DNA of 64,000 nt from Bacteroides sp. (GCA_023663265.1 JAMPHV010000002.1:1-64000); one strand, 5' to 3'. Counted from the first letter of the stretch, positions 35,564-44,153 are shown. The notes: generated by a model not told the origin, from the sequence alone. A program made the numbers and translations.

Positions 35564-35608
35564 AATCAGCCGTACAGCTTCTTTAAATAGCTGTACGGCT
35601 GATTTTCA
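35564..35608 (+). terminator. Terminator after the PPK2 gene
   Basis: A perfect 15-bp stem, AATCAGCCGTACAGC and its complement, loop about 11, followed by TTTTCATTT. Confidence 0.85.
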
Positions 35609-35618
35609 TTTATTTTCC

Positions 35619-35647
35619 TTGACATTTGAAAACTTATATGCTACAAT
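35619..35647 (+). promoter_or_regulatory. Promoter of the tetR-panE pair
   Basis: TTGACA, 17 bases, TACAAT. Downstream, GAGGGTGTTCTCGGTTTTTGACAGG may include an operator but no clear palindrome is visible. Confidence 0.8.
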
Positions 35648-35689
35648 AAAACCGAGGGTGTTCTCGGTTTTTGACAGGAAAGGCATAAT

Positions 35690-36271
35690 ATGGAAAAAGG
35701 AAACAAACGAAAGGCTGAGATACGTTTGACGACAAAGTCTTTAATACTGGAAAAAGGATACTCGGCTGTTACAATGACGGACGTAGCGGAACGAATGGGA
35801 CTTTCCGCAGGCGGGCTTTATTACCATTATCATTCCGTTGAGGAAATATTGCTTGATTTGATAGATGACGAAACGAAAAACGTGTGGGAGTTGTTTAAAG
35901 ACGCAAAGGATATAGACGAACTGCTGCGGTGTATGGACGATTATTTTGCGTTGGAAAAGCGGGATATGCTTGATTTCAACAAGTCCTTGAACTGTATACT
36001 TTTTCAGTATTATTTCAGTTTCCCTGCGGCTGAGCGTGAAAAGAAAATGAACACCGCCTATCGGGAAACAATCAGTCAAATAAACGGTATATTAAAGCAG
36101 GTCTACAAAAATTCAAACAAAATACCACTGTTGGCAAATCATATTTATGCCTCCATACACGGACTTAACGTTCTTGCAATGTGCGGGGAGGTAACAGAGG
36201 ATATTATCGATTTTCAATTTGACCAGACAAGGCAGTTATTGATACGTATCTATGAGGAAGAAATATTATGA
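35690..36271 (+). CDS. TetR family transcriptional regulator
   Basis: 193 residues. N-terminal helix-turn-helix: TTKSLILEKGYSAVTMTDVAERMGLSAGGLYYHYHSVEEIL (residues about 12-52), followed by an all-helical ligand-binding domain. Its stop overlaps the next start by four bases (ATGA), so regulator and dehydrogenase are coupled. The ligand is unknown. It is the only intact TetR in the accessory region and so a candidate to bind the GTTAG-N6-CTAAC sites 5-6 kb downstream, though that is only inference. Confidence 0.9.
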   Translation: MEKGNKRKAEIRLTTKSLILEKGYSAVTMTDVAERMGLSAGGLYYHYHSVEEILLDLIDDETKNVWELFKDAKDIDELLRCMDDYFALEKRDMLDFNKSLNCILFQYYFSFPAAEREKKMNTAYRETISQINGILKQVYKNSNKIPLLANHIYASIHGLNVLAMCGEVTEDIIDFQFDQTRQLLIRIYEEEIL

Positions 36272-37209
36272 ACGTTTTGGTATACGGCGCAGGGGCGATC
36301 GGCTCGCTTTTGATACATTTTTTGGTGAAGTCGGGAAACAAAGTGACCGTTGTTTCGGGGCGAAATTACGACTCTCTTTGCAAAAACGGTATAGTTATAA
36401 GGCATTATCTGCAAAAGAAAATCACTGTAGATAAAGTCAACGTGGTGAAAGAACCCGATAAAAGCATACACTATGACGCAGTATTTTCGGTAATGCAAAG
36501 CCAACAGCAGAAAACGGTCGCAGACAGTCTTGCCGCATTGGATACGGAACTCATAGTTTTAGTCGTCAATAACACCGAGGCGGACGAGCTGGAAAAATAT
36601 ATTCTTGAGCACTCGGCGGCAAGGAGGCGCATACTGTTCGGTTTTCAAAATTCGGCGGGTCACCGTGAAAACGGTATCGCCGTATGCGGCAGACTTCCCG
36701 TGACAGAGCTTGTTATAGGCGGTCTGCATGCGCCTGCAAGCGATGAGGATAAACGGCTTATCTCGTCGTTGTTTTCCGTGAAGGGCTACAAAACCACTTG
36801 GCTTGACGATATGTACGGCTACTATCTTTGTCATATTGCGGAAATAATGCCCTATGCATTTCTTTCCTTTGAATTGGATCACCGGTTGAAAAAAGCGTCA
36901 CGTAAGGATATAAAACGTGTAATGACGGCCTCGAACGAAATGTTTGAATATTTGAAAAGTATAGGAGTCAATGTAATGCCGCCCAAAGAGGACGAATTTT
37001 ACGGAAACGGCGTTAAATCAAAGGCAATGTTTCTGCTGTATTTTATTATGAGCCGCACCGTGCTTGGTGAGCTGATGCTTACCGACCACTGCAAAAACGG
37101 CGCAGATGAGATGAGGATAATTGATGAATTTGTACAGGAGCTTAGGGCTGAAAAATCGGGAAAGACTATGCCAATGTGGGACAGTATGAGAAAATTTTTG
37201 CGGAAATAA
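36268..37209 (+). CDS. Ketopantoate reductase (PanE/ApbA) family oxidoreductase
   Basis: 313 residues. Rossmann N-terminus NVLVYGAGAIGSLLIHFLVKSGNKVTVV and a helical C-terminal domain as in PanE/ApbA. Family members reduce 2-dehydropantoate with NADPH, but many paralogues with a TetR partner act on other substrates, so I do not assign panE. C-terminal motif positions are divergent (MYGYYLCHIAEIMPYAF). Confidence 0.8.
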   Translation: MNVLVYGAGAIGSLLIHFLVKSGNKVTVVSGRNYDSLCKNGIVIRHYLQKKITVDKVNVVKEPDKSIHYDAVFSVMQSQQQKTVADSLAALDTELIVLVVNNTEADELEKYILEHSAARRRILFGFQNSAGHRENGIAVCGRLPVTELVIGGLHAPASDEDKRLISSLFSVKGYKTTWLDDMYGYYLCHIAEIMPYAFLSFELDHRLKKASRKDIKRVMTASNEMFEYLKSIGVNVMPPKEDEFYGNGVKSKAMFLLYFIMSRTVLGELMLTDHCKNGADEMRIIDEFVQELRAEKSGKTMPMWDSMRKFLRK

Positions 37210-37224
37210 AAAGGATATAATATG

Positions 37225-37257
37225 AAAAAACACGGATTTCTCACAAAAAGTCCGTGT
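37225..37257 (-). terminator. Terminator of the minus-strand ATC-hydrolase-like gene
   Basis: ACACGGA pairs with TCCGTGT (loop 14); on the minus strand six T follow. The plus-strand tail is AAAATTTT, a weaker stop for the panE-like gene. Confidence 0.65.
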
Positions 37258-37284
37258 AAAATTTTACAGCAAATTAAATATCTA

Positions 37285-37992
37285 TCACTTCAGACCATCA
37301 TCACTAAGTCCGTGGGGCGGCCATACGTTTGGGATTGTTTCGTCTAATTTAAAATACATAGTGCAAACATCATCTCCATAGCCTATCACCTTGTTTCTGT
37401 ACAGCGGAAGTCCCATTTTTCCGAAGATCAAATAGTCAAGATTGCAGATATACGGCATATATTCCGTTAGATTTTTCTCTTTCATATACATAGCGAACCC
37501 GCATCTTACGCACACCATTTTATGGGAATATTCTGTATTCGGCTGTTCGTATTCGTAATCCCAAGCATAGCGGTATTTGTCGGCGCTCTTTTTATGCGAC
37601 GCAGTGTACAGCTTTAGGAGCTTTTGAAAAAAGCCTTTTCCCGCAATGCAGCGAACGGCTTTTACGAGGAATTTCGGGATACCGCCATATATTTTTTCGT
37701 ACACATCGGTCATAAGCATGCCGATTTTTTCGGGCGGGATATTATGATTTCTTCCCGCAATAAAAAGTGCGACCCAATAGCAGGAATCGACCAGATCTAT
37801 TTCATGCTGATTATTAGCGCCTATGTACGGCATATCTTCAAGAAGCTCACAAACAAAGATCTCTTTCGCTTCCTTCAATAAATCGGCATAAGGAACGCCG
37901 AAAAGGGATTCCAAATCATTCTTTGCATAGGAATATTGCCTGCTCAGTTTTTTCAGATATTTGGACTGTCTTTTTTGGTAATATTCGTTCAT
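37285..37992 (-). CDS. ATC-hydrolase-like (PF14196 type) protein
   Basis: 235 residues, no membrane segment. The C-terminal half has the Cys pattern of the L-2-amino-thiazoline-4-carboxylate hydrolase-like family: VRCGFAMYMKEKNLTEYMPYIC, then NLDYLIFGKMGLPLYRNKVIGYGDDVCTMYF. The family name comes from a Pseudomonas enzyme opening the ATC ring on the way to cysteine; what gut Clostridia use it for is not known. AAGGAG lies eight bases before ATG. Three further members lie in the cluster at 42-50 kb. Confidence 0.7.
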   Translation of the reverse strand: MNEYYQKRQSKYLKKLSRQYSYAKNDLESLFGVPYADLLKEAKEIFVCELLEDMPYIGANNQHEIDLVDSCYWVALFIAGRNHNIPPEKIGMLMTDVYEKIYGGIPKFLVKAVRCIAGKGFFQKLLKLYTASHKKSADKYRYAWDYEYEQPNTEYSHKMVCVRCGFAMYMKEKNLTEYMPYICNLDYLIFGKMGLPLYRNKVIGYGDDVCTMYFKLDETIPNVWPPHGLSDDGLK

Positions 37993-38064
37993 TTTATAAA
38001 CTCCTTATTCCTCTTGATTATCACTAAAAAACAGGGCATATTAAGCAGACGGCTGTTGTTTATA

Positions 38065-38092
38065 AGTATATCATAAAAAATAAAAAAGTCAA
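38065..38092 (-). promoter_or_regulatory. Promoter of the 37.3-kb ATC-hydrolase-like gene
   Basis: On the minus strand TTGACT, 16 bases, TATACT, about 73 bases before ATG. Confidence 0.65.
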
Positions 38093-38106
38093 ATGCAAAC
38101 GCCGCC

Positions 38107-38725
38107 CTAACCGATCCTCCCATTTTCAATATGCAAAATATGCGTGCAGCATCGCTCTATAAGCTCCGTATCGTGAGTGACCACAAAAACCGTCTTTTCC
38201 CTGCTTGCCGTTTGTATCAGCCTTGCTGTTTCCAACATTCGCTTATAATCAAGACCGCTTGTGGGTTCGTCAAGAATAAGGATAGGTCTGTCGGACATCA
38301 TTGCCGAAGCAATAGCGGTGCGCTGTTTTTGACCGCCCGAAAGAGACATAGGGTGACGGTCTTTGAATCCCGAAAGCTCAAGCTGTTTCAGCAGCTCTTC
38401 AACCTTTGTACCGTTTTCTTCGGTCGTTCCCAAAGCAATTTCTTCTGCAACGGATTCCGAAAAAAGCTGGTGATTAACGTCCTGCATAACCATATAAGAG
38501 AGTTTTAGCATATTTTTGGAGGAGTATTTTTTCCTGTCTGCCGTGACGCTGCCCTTAAATCCCTTTTTCAATCCGCATAATGCCGCCGAAAAGGTGGATT
38601 TTCCCGCACCGTTATGTCCTATGACCGCCACAACGGCATTTTGAGGTACTTCAAGCCTCGGAATATTGAGTGCGGTCTTTTTTCCGTAATTACAATAAAA
38701 ATCTATGTATTACAGGCTCGCTCAT
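38107..38725 (-). pseudogene. ECF-type ATPase (EcfA, two-cassette) remnant with internal deletion
   Basis: A good ribosome site (GGAGGTG, 38731-38737) and ATG 38725 start MSEPVIH, then the frame is lost near 38703. In another frame the sequence continues FYCNYGKKTALNIP and a nearly complete second ABC cassette: VIGHNGAGKST, VMQDVNHQLF, LSGGQKQRTA, ILILDEPTSG, VTHD. The two-cassette proteins of MptD-type ECF transporters are normally about 480 residues, so the first cassette has been deleted and a frameshift left at the joint. Probably inactive. Confidence 0.8.
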
Positions 38726-39588
38726 TCTATCACCTCCGCACTCATCAGTATCAGTAAAATATAGGGCATAAGAAAGCATATTGCCAACGCAATGTCCTGT
38801 ATGTGATACTCTTTCCAAATACAAAGATAGACAAATGAATATGGAGTATTTGGAAAGAGTGCTTCGGGTGTAATTCCAAATAGAATTATGGACTCTATAA
38901 AATTTTGTCCATAATTTTATTTGGAATTAGTATGAAATCCTATTTCGCAGATATTTGTTCTCTTGGTCTTTGAGCCAAGCCCTCTTGTAAGTGCCGCTTG
39001 AGATAATTCGTTTCCGATGTTTACGGAGCAGACGATAAGCGGAACTATACGGTATTCGACTATTTTGGCGGCATTTTTACCTCCAATGCGAATATCACGC
39101 ATTTTCATAGCCGAATTTATAGCGCCGAATTCCTCCATAATCGTGGGAAACAGGCGAAACATTACAGACATTGGTATTGTAACGGCGTTTGGTATATGCA
39201 TTCGCTCCATTGCCGCAATAAATTCGCTGACGGTTGTTGCTGCAAGAAGGTACGCTCCCATAATAACACTGGGCATAAGCCGCATCAATACTATAAACGT
39301 TACGGTGAGCAGGCTTTGCCATATTCCTTGTACGTTAACAAAGAAAAGGGTCTGAACTATCTCAAGCCCGCAGTATGCTATGCCGTATAAAGCGGATTTT
39401 TTCCATTGCCTTGCCGTAAACAAAAGGACGATGGGAGCAAATCCCATTATCCTCGATATCCACAGAGTATATTCCGCTCCGACGCCTCCGATAACGAACA
39501 CGCATACCGTGATCATTACAAAGAGCTTTGTCCGTGGATCGAAAACAAGCCCTCGGTTTTCAATATCCGCTTGAAATATGCTGTTCAT
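38722..39588 (-). pseudogene. EcfT (CbiQ-like) transmembrane gene split by a repeat element
   Basis: The intact part (39588 down to 38934) encodes about 218 residues of an EcfT/CbiQ protein (FDPRTKLFVMITVCVFVIGG, RMHIPNAVTIPMSVMFRLFPT, ALTRGLGSKTKRTNICEIGFH). The frame then runs into a 128-bp palindromic element and stops at once (HTNSK). Beyond the element the same protein resumes as QDIALAICFLMPYILLILMSAEVIE and ends in a TGA overlapping the EcfA ATG. The insertion removed the last membrane helix from the reading frame. The unbroken native joint would read GFHIQDIA. Confidence 0.85.
38806..38933. repeat. Palindromic insertion element inside ecfT
   Basis: 128 bp with imperfect 16-bp terminal inverted repeats, ATACTCTTTCCAAATA at the left and TATTTGGAATTAGTAT at the right. 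Inside are two hairpins: ACTCTTTCCAAATAC with GTATTTGGAAAGAGT, and ATTCCAAATAGAATTATGGAC with its complement. A 2-bp TG flanks both sides, and removing the element restores the ecfT frame. No coding capacity, so it is non-autonomous. Partial copies lie at 3690-3742 and 39881-39919. Confidence 0.8.
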
Positions 39589-39880
39589 TTATGCGATCCC
39601 CGCCTTTTTAAAGTGCTTGGAAAGCATTTTTCTGCCCAACAATCCGCCGATAATTCCGCATACAAAGCACACTGCAACTAAAACCGCAAACGTCCACGGC
39701 GGGAGCATTTTATCTATCGTGTCGGCAAATTCCTGTCCCACGGATTCCGCACGGGAAGCGAGAAACGTATCCCTTTCAAAAAAGAACAGCATATAATTTG
39801 CGGCGATCCACAGACTGAAAACCGCATTGGTAAGCACAGCCTTGGCGGCGCCGGCATATTTTTCGCTGCGATAGATAAGC
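39589..39880 (-). pseudogene. MptD-type ECF S-component, C-terminal fragment
   Basis: Encodes the last 90 or so residues (ELIYRSEKYAGAAKAVLTNAVFSLW, then FADTIDKMLPPW and GGLLGRKMLSKHFKKAGIA) of a Trep_Strep/MptD family S component, normally about 195 residues. The 5' half is missing; the upstream joint is a 39-bp remnant of the palindromic element, beyond which another gene's sequence begins. A deletion between two loci is the simplest reading. Confidence 0.75.
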
Positions 39881-39919
39881 TCATTTGTCTATCTTTGTAT
39901 TTGGAAATAGTATTAGTAT
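39881..39919. repeat. Element remnant at a deletion junction
   Basis: Matches the left end of the 38806-38933 element in inverted orientation: TCATTTGTCTATCTTTGTATTTGGAAA followed by TAGTATTAGTAT. It joins the truncated mptD gene to the truncated ABC exporter gene. Confidence 0.7.
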
Positions 39920-41108
39920 CGTAGGCGTTCTCAAGGGTGCGGATAAATTCGCCGCACCCCGCCGCTTCGGCGGCTTGTTCGACCTCTTTATCCGCTGCGG
40001 AAAGCCGCCTCATGCGGATATTCTCACGGACGGTGTCATCGAACAAGTAATTATCCTGTGAAACGAACGCAACCGCTCCGTAAAGCTGTTTTAAAGGAAT
40101 ATTTTTCTCATCTGTGCCGCCGATCTTTACACTGCCGTCCTTCACGTCCCAAAATCACGCAATCAACTTCGCAATAGCGGACTTTCCCGAACCCGAAGGA
40201 CCGACAAGCGCCGTCATACTTCCCGAGGGAATGGAAAGGCTCACATTATCAAGAATATTTTTGCCGTCACGATAGCTGAACGTACGCTTTCAAGTTCGAT
40301 ATTTGCTGAATTTAATTCAATTTCATCATTTTTGTGATGCTGTTCCTCGGCATTGAGAAGCTCGTCGATGGCAATGGCAGCAACGGTCGTACCGACCTGT
40401 GCGAGATTATCCACAAGGCCCATTGCTGCGATAAGCGGAGAGGCAACTCCCAACGACAGTATCACGCAGGTGATGAAAACGTCTGCGGAGAGCGTTCCCG
40501 CACTGTAAAATATCCACCCGAACGGCAGTACGGTTATCAGCGTTGCGGGAATTATCGCATAACCCATCGACATCGGGAATTGGCACTTCTTCATCCGAGG
40601 ATCGTTGCCAGCGACAGCAGCGCCATTCGCCAATCGAGAACTAACAGGTAAACGACGATCAGGAGCGGTCCGCCGATGTTGGCGGTAAGCTTCGGGAATA
40701 AGTGCGCAAGCGTTGTCTCCATAGCGTCCACTTGATCGACGATGATCTGCTTCATACGTCCGCTTGGCATATCTGCGACAGTTCCCAGCGGTAGGTGCGG
40801 CAGCTTGGCGAGTATCCTTTGGTGAACAGTTTTCAGCACAGAGAAGGTCGCCTTGTGCGAGGTTACCAGTGCGAGGTTGTAATGCAGTATTCGCACCGCA
40901 TAGCCGCCAAGCCCGACACCAACCACAGTAAATACGCGGAAATTTCACGCTCGCCTGAGAGCATTTGCACGACGATCCGAGCCGCCGCAAAATACGGCAG
41001 CATTCCGAGTGCTGCGCCGATGAATTGCGCCAAAAACCGCACGGATAAGCGTACCGTGCTCGTCCTGTCCGAGCTCCCAAATTCTTAGCACGGGATTTTC
41101 TTTCGCAT
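39920..41108 (-). pseudogene. ABC exporter (fused permease-ATPase), frameshifted and truncated
   Basis: Start ATG 41108 with AAGGAGG, but MRKKIPC stops after seven codons. The homologous protein continues in other frames: RIWELGQDEHGTLIRAV, AQFIGAALGMLPYFAAARIVVQ, then YNLALVTSHKATFSVLKTVHQRILAKL and GLVDNLAQVGTTVAAIAIDELL. Next comes the ATPase, [20 protein letters not shown] with GPSGSGKS, a TGA where LIARFWDV is expected, then VSQDNYLFDDTVRENI to LENAYDT, where it breaks off. At least four frameshifts or nonsense changes plus loss of the Walker B end. A relic of an exporter that usually accompanies MptD-ECF genes. Confidence 0.85.
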
Positions 41109-41128
41109 TTCTTTTCCTCCTTATTAGT

Positions 41129-41144
41129 GTTAGTATAAGCTAAC
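41129..41144. promoter_or_regulatory. TetR-type operator in the decayed ABC-exporter promoter
   Basis: Perfect dyad GTTAG-N6-CTAAC. On the minus strand it overlaps TATACT, the probable -10 of the exporter operon, as expected for a repressor site. An identical arrangement lies at 41572-41587. Confidence 0.7.
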
Positions 41145-41159
41145 TTATTGCTTTATTTT

Positions 41160-41179
41160 AAGACCGCAAATGCGGTCTT
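41160..41179 (-). terminator. Hairpin after the tetR fragment
   Basis: AAGACCGCA and TGCGGTCTT form a 9-bp stem with a two-base loop just past the fragment's stop. The tail is AAAATAAAG on one strand and ATTGATTT on the other, so termination is uncertain. Confidence 0.4.
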
Positions 41180-41185
41180 ATTGAT

Positions 41186-41494
41186 TTATTTATCCCCGAT
41201 TATGGCGAGAAATCCCGCATGATGATAAGTGTATTCTTCTTCAATAGATATGAGCTTGTCGATAAAATTTTGGAACCGCGTTTCGTAAGAAGCGTCCAGC
41301 AGCAGCCGAAATTCATTGAAATGCTCATAGATGTAATCCAACGTTTTCAACAGCCCCTCGGCAGAATACTGTCCGATCTGCGTTCGCTGTTCATCGCTCG
41401 AAAAGCCGAGGAACGTTTCTTGGATATCCAGAATGCGGGACAGGAACTCAATTTTATGCAAAACTATATAACGATTAGACTCATTAAATGTTGT
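41186..41494 (-). pseudogene. TetR regulator, C-terminal fragment
   Basis: About 100 codons (from TFNESNRYIVLHKIEFLSR through QETFLGFSSDEQ and YIYEHFNEFRLLLDAS to LISIEEEYTY) match the ligand-binding half of a TetR-type regulator. The DNA-binding half is missing: an in-frame stop lies upstream and no ATG with ribosome site is present. The end (HHAGFLAIIGDK) also looks altered. Presumably the former repressor of the neighbouring exporter operon. Confidence 0.65.
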
Positions 41495-41532
41495 TTATTC
41501 ACAATCAATAACTAAAATATCCGTTGGGTGGA

Positions 41533-41561
41533 TTGACATACAGATTATAATATGTTATAAT
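41533..41561 (+). promoter_or_regulatory. Sigma-A promoter of the 41.6-kb gene cluster
   Basis: TTGACA, 17 bases, TATAAT: perfect consensus, 80 bases before the first ATG. Confidence 0.88.
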
Positions 41562-41571
41562 GTTTCTATCC

Positions 41572-41587
41572 GTTAGCTAACGCTAAC
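41572..41587. promoter_or_regulatory. TetR-type operator of the 41.6-kb cluster
   Basis: GTTAG-CTAACG-CTAAC, the same GTTAG-N6-CTAAC dyad as at 41129-41144, placed over the expected transcription start. A repressor bound here would block the cluster promoter. Confidence 0.7.
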
Positions 41588-41641
41588 CATAAGTTGGCGC
41601 TTGATGTGGCATTAGGATAAGCAGAAACGAGAGGTGCTTTC

Positions 41642-42292
41642 ATGAATATGACGTTTTCAATTATGGGACTGCTCGGCGGCGTTTTATGCGCAGTCGGCGA
41701 CGTATTGTTCGACTTCAAGGGACAAGGCAACGAAAAGCTGGGCAAGACAAAGATGATCGACAGCAACTGGATAAAAATGGCTTATTGGCGGTTCGGTGCG
41801 TCTATTCTCGCGGCGTTTTTCGGCGACGCTCTTGTGGGTTTCGGGATTTTCTCGCTCGGCGAACAGATACGCCCCCCGAGTGCGGTGCTTGCCTCCGTTA
41901 TGGAGATATGCGGCTATATCGGTGTTATCGGCGGATTTTTCGTTCACTCGGTGCTGTGCCTGCAAGCCGTGATTTACAAAAAAATAATGGAGGAAAATAA
42001 TTTCGTGCTCGCCGAAAAAACTCTCGGAGCGTTCCACAAGGCGATCATCATACCGTTTTTCCTCGGCTATTTCGCGCTTATGATACCGTGCATATGCGGC
42101 GCTATCGCGGTTTTGGCGGGGTATCTCTCCGTGCCGATGTGGTTCGCGCTGTTAAATCCCGTAGTGTTTATGTTCATCGGCGTGACTATGCGGAAGATAA
42201 ATCCCAAGCTGTTCAACGACCTGCCCGGCATAGTAATGCCGTCTCTGGGCTTGGGAATGATGGGGCTTATCGGGATAGTTAATTTGATGTAA
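41642..42292 (+). CDS. Polytopic membrane protein, DUF6796-like
   Basis: 216 residues with about six membrane helices (MGLLGGVLCAVGDVLFDFKG, ASILAAFFGDALVGFGIF, MEICGYIGVIGGFFVHSVLC, FLGYFALMIPCICGAIAVL, MWFALLNPVVFMFIGV, LGLGMMGLIGIVNL). I recall such proteins as DUF6796, often under TetR control in gut Clostridia, but am not certain. The role is unknown. First gene after the strong promoter-operator; GAGAGG precedes ATG. Confidence 0.65.
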   Translation: MNMTFSIMGLLGGVLCAVGDVLFDFKGQGNEKLGKTKMIDSNWIKMAYWRFGASILAAFFGDALVGFGIFSLGEQIRPPSAVLASVMEICGYIGVIGGFFVHSVLCLQAVIYKKIMEENNFVLAEKTLGAFHKAIIIPFFLGYFALMIPCICGAIAVLAGYLSVPMWFALLNPVVFMFIGVTMRKINPKLFNDLPGIVMPSLGLGMMGLIGIVNLM

Positions 42293-42302
42293 AGGAGCAG
42301 CA

Positions 42303-42887
42303 ATGAATAACAAACGACAGGCTGAAATAAAAGCATTTTTTGCTGAAGAATTTGGGAAAGAAAAAGGCAACATTCTTTTTGAAAAACAAGAAGCGCTCTT
42401 TTGCGCTCTTATCGAACGAACAAACAAAAAAAGCGAAAGCCAAATGAAAACGCTGACACAAACGATCATGCCCGTAATAGCTATGTATAAAGCTCTTGCA
42501 GAGCTTGAATCCGAAAAAGACGCTGCCTTGAATATCGTCCGCAAATATATGATAAATGTCGTTGGCGCCGCTAAAAACGGCTCAATGAAAAGAATGGAAA
42601 AAGTCCCGGGATTTTTTAACATCTACGGAAAAATATTCCTCAAAGTCATGCGGACGAGCGATTTGTGGGAAAGCACGCAGAAACGCAGCGAAAAATACTT
42701 CGACGTAACCATTACAAAATGCTTGTGGCACGATTCCTGCGCCAAAAACGGCTGTCCCGAATTATGCAGATTGTTTTGCGACGTGGACGATGTGACCTAC
42801 GGCGGACTTAACAAGATGAAATTCAGTCGGACAACATCGCTCGGCTGCGGCGGAGATTGCTGTGATTTTCATTTTTCAAAAAAGTAA
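42303..42887 (+). CDS. ATC-hydrolase-like (PF14196 type) protein
   Basis: 194 residues. The C-terminal third shows the clearest family pattern in this window: DVTITKCLWHDSCAKNGCPELCRLFCDVDDVTYGG, then FSRTTSLGCGGDCCDFHF. The repeated Cys and the Asp pair suggest a metal or thiol active site. The N-terminal half is helical. Ten bases after the membrane-protein gene with AAAGGAG upstream, so the two are cotranscribed. The substrate is unknown; the family's founding member hydrolyses L-2-amino-thiazoline-4-carboxylate. Confidence 0.8.
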   Translation: MNNKRQAEIKAFFAEEFGKEKGNILFEKQEALFCALIERTNKKSESQMKTLTQTIMPVIAMYKALAELESEKDAALNIVRKYMINVVGAAKNGSMKRMEKVPGFFNIYGKIFLKVMRTSDLWESTQKRSEKYFDVTITKCLWHDSCAKNGCPELCRLFCDVDDVTYGGLNKMKFSRTTSLGCGGDCCDFHFSKK

Positions 42888-42911
42888 ATTTTTGCGGAAA
42901 GGAAGATAACA

Positions 42912-44153
42912 GTGGAACATAAAAAATACCGTGTACTCAAAACTCAAAAACAGTATTTAAAGCTTCTTTTTGCAGATCTGATAAGCCGTTTCGGAGATTC
43001 GCTGGATGTTATCGCTTATTCTTGGATAATGTACGAGATCACGGGAAGCGAATCGCTGATGGCGCTTATCATAGGCATAAATTATATCCCCACCGTATTG
43101 CTTCAGCCCTTTGCGGGCGCATTGGCAGACAGAATTAAGAAGAAAAATCTAATGGCAATAACGGATATTTTGCGGTTTATGCTGGTAGCTGCCTTTATAT
43201 TGCTTTATTCGGGCGGACTTTTAACGCCGCTGCTTATTGCGGTATTAACAATATGCACGTCCACAGTGGAAGCCTTTCGTATGCCCGCAGGAAATGCCGT
43301 ACTTCCTATGATATTGGAATCGGAATATTACACGGTGGGAAAAGCGGCAAGCTACTCACTGTCGCGGGTTTCACAGTTGGTCGGCTTTGTGCTTGCGGGA
43401 GGATTGATCGCACTTATCGGCTCTGCGGGCGTCCTTTGGATAGATGCGGTTACATTTGCCGTTTCGGCTGTGATTATTTCGACTATGAAAGTAAAGGATA
43501 TACAAGGAAACAAGAAAATTTATCTGCGCCGAATTTTTACGGATTTTAAGGAGGGCGTGCTGTTTTTAAAAAAGAATAAAACCATGCAAATAATTACGCT
43601 GATAGGGATAGTCATAAATTTCGGGCTTATGCCGTTATCCGCATTCCAAACGCCTTATGTAAGCGATTATCTGCAAATGGGCCCTGAGATACTTTCTTAC
43701 ATAAAAATATTGATGATAGTAGGAATGATGACGGGAGCGGCGGTCGCCCCGAAGCTGATCAATTTCTCCAAGGCAAAAATAGATATGGCCGCAGGAATAG
43801 GTATGGGCATAGCGATAATTTGTATGTATATTACCGCTGTTGTGGAAATTTTTGCAGCGGCTATGATCCTGCTGACGTTAAGTATGTTTTTTGTAGGCGT
43901 GGGAGGCGGCATTTTAAACGTGATCGACGGCTCCTGTATGATGAAGGCAGTTCCGAAGGAGGCAATGGGACGGGTGAGCGGTCTGCACGGCTCTATAATG
44001 GAGGCGTCAATGCCGATAGGCTCCTTTTTATGCTCGGCGCTGGTATTAAAAATAAATGTTATACAGGTTTTTCTGCTGTTCGGAGCATTGACCGTCCTTT
44101 TCTATACAATAATGGGGTTGGCTCATAAATTTGACAGCTTGGACGAACTGTGA
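42912..44153 (+). CDS. MFS exporter (macrolide-efflux/EntS-like)
   Basis: 413 residues, twelve membrane helices. GTG start with GGAAAGGAAG upstream. Motif A-like loop GALADRIKKKNLM after helix 2, and the GNAVLPMILESEYYTVGKAASYSLSRVSQLVG stretch typical of the MFS_3/MdtG-EntS exporters that expel drugs or siderophores. Cotranscribed with the cluster (24 bases after the previous stop). Suggests that something made or modified by the cluster is exported, or that a toxic compound is pumped out. Confidence 0.88.
   Translation: MEHKKYRVLKTQKQYLKLLFADLISRFGDSLDVIAYSWIMYEITGSESLMALIIGINYIPTVLLQPFAGALADRIKKKNLMAITDILRFMLVAAFILLYSGGLLTPLLIAVLTICTSTVEAFRMPAGNAVLPMILESEYYTVGKAASYSLSRVSQLVGFVLAGGLIALIGSAGVLWIDAVTFAVSAVIISTMKVKDIQGNKKIYLRRIFTDFKEGVLFLKKNKTMQIITLIGIVINFGLMPLSAFQTPYVSDYLQMGPEILSYIKILMIVGMMTGAAVAPKLINFSKAKIDMAAGIGMGIAIICMYITAVVEIFAAAMILLTLSMFFVGVGGGILNVIDGSCMMKAVPKEAMGRVSGLHGSIMEASMPIGSFLCSALVLKINVIQVFLLFGALTVLFYTIMGLAHKFDSLDEL

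Noticed and set aside
36268..37209. Assignment as the true pantothenate enzyme PanE
   Set aside because: Only the Rossmann start is convincing; the partner is a TetR gene and no panB, panC or panD gene is nearby, so the name panE was withheld.
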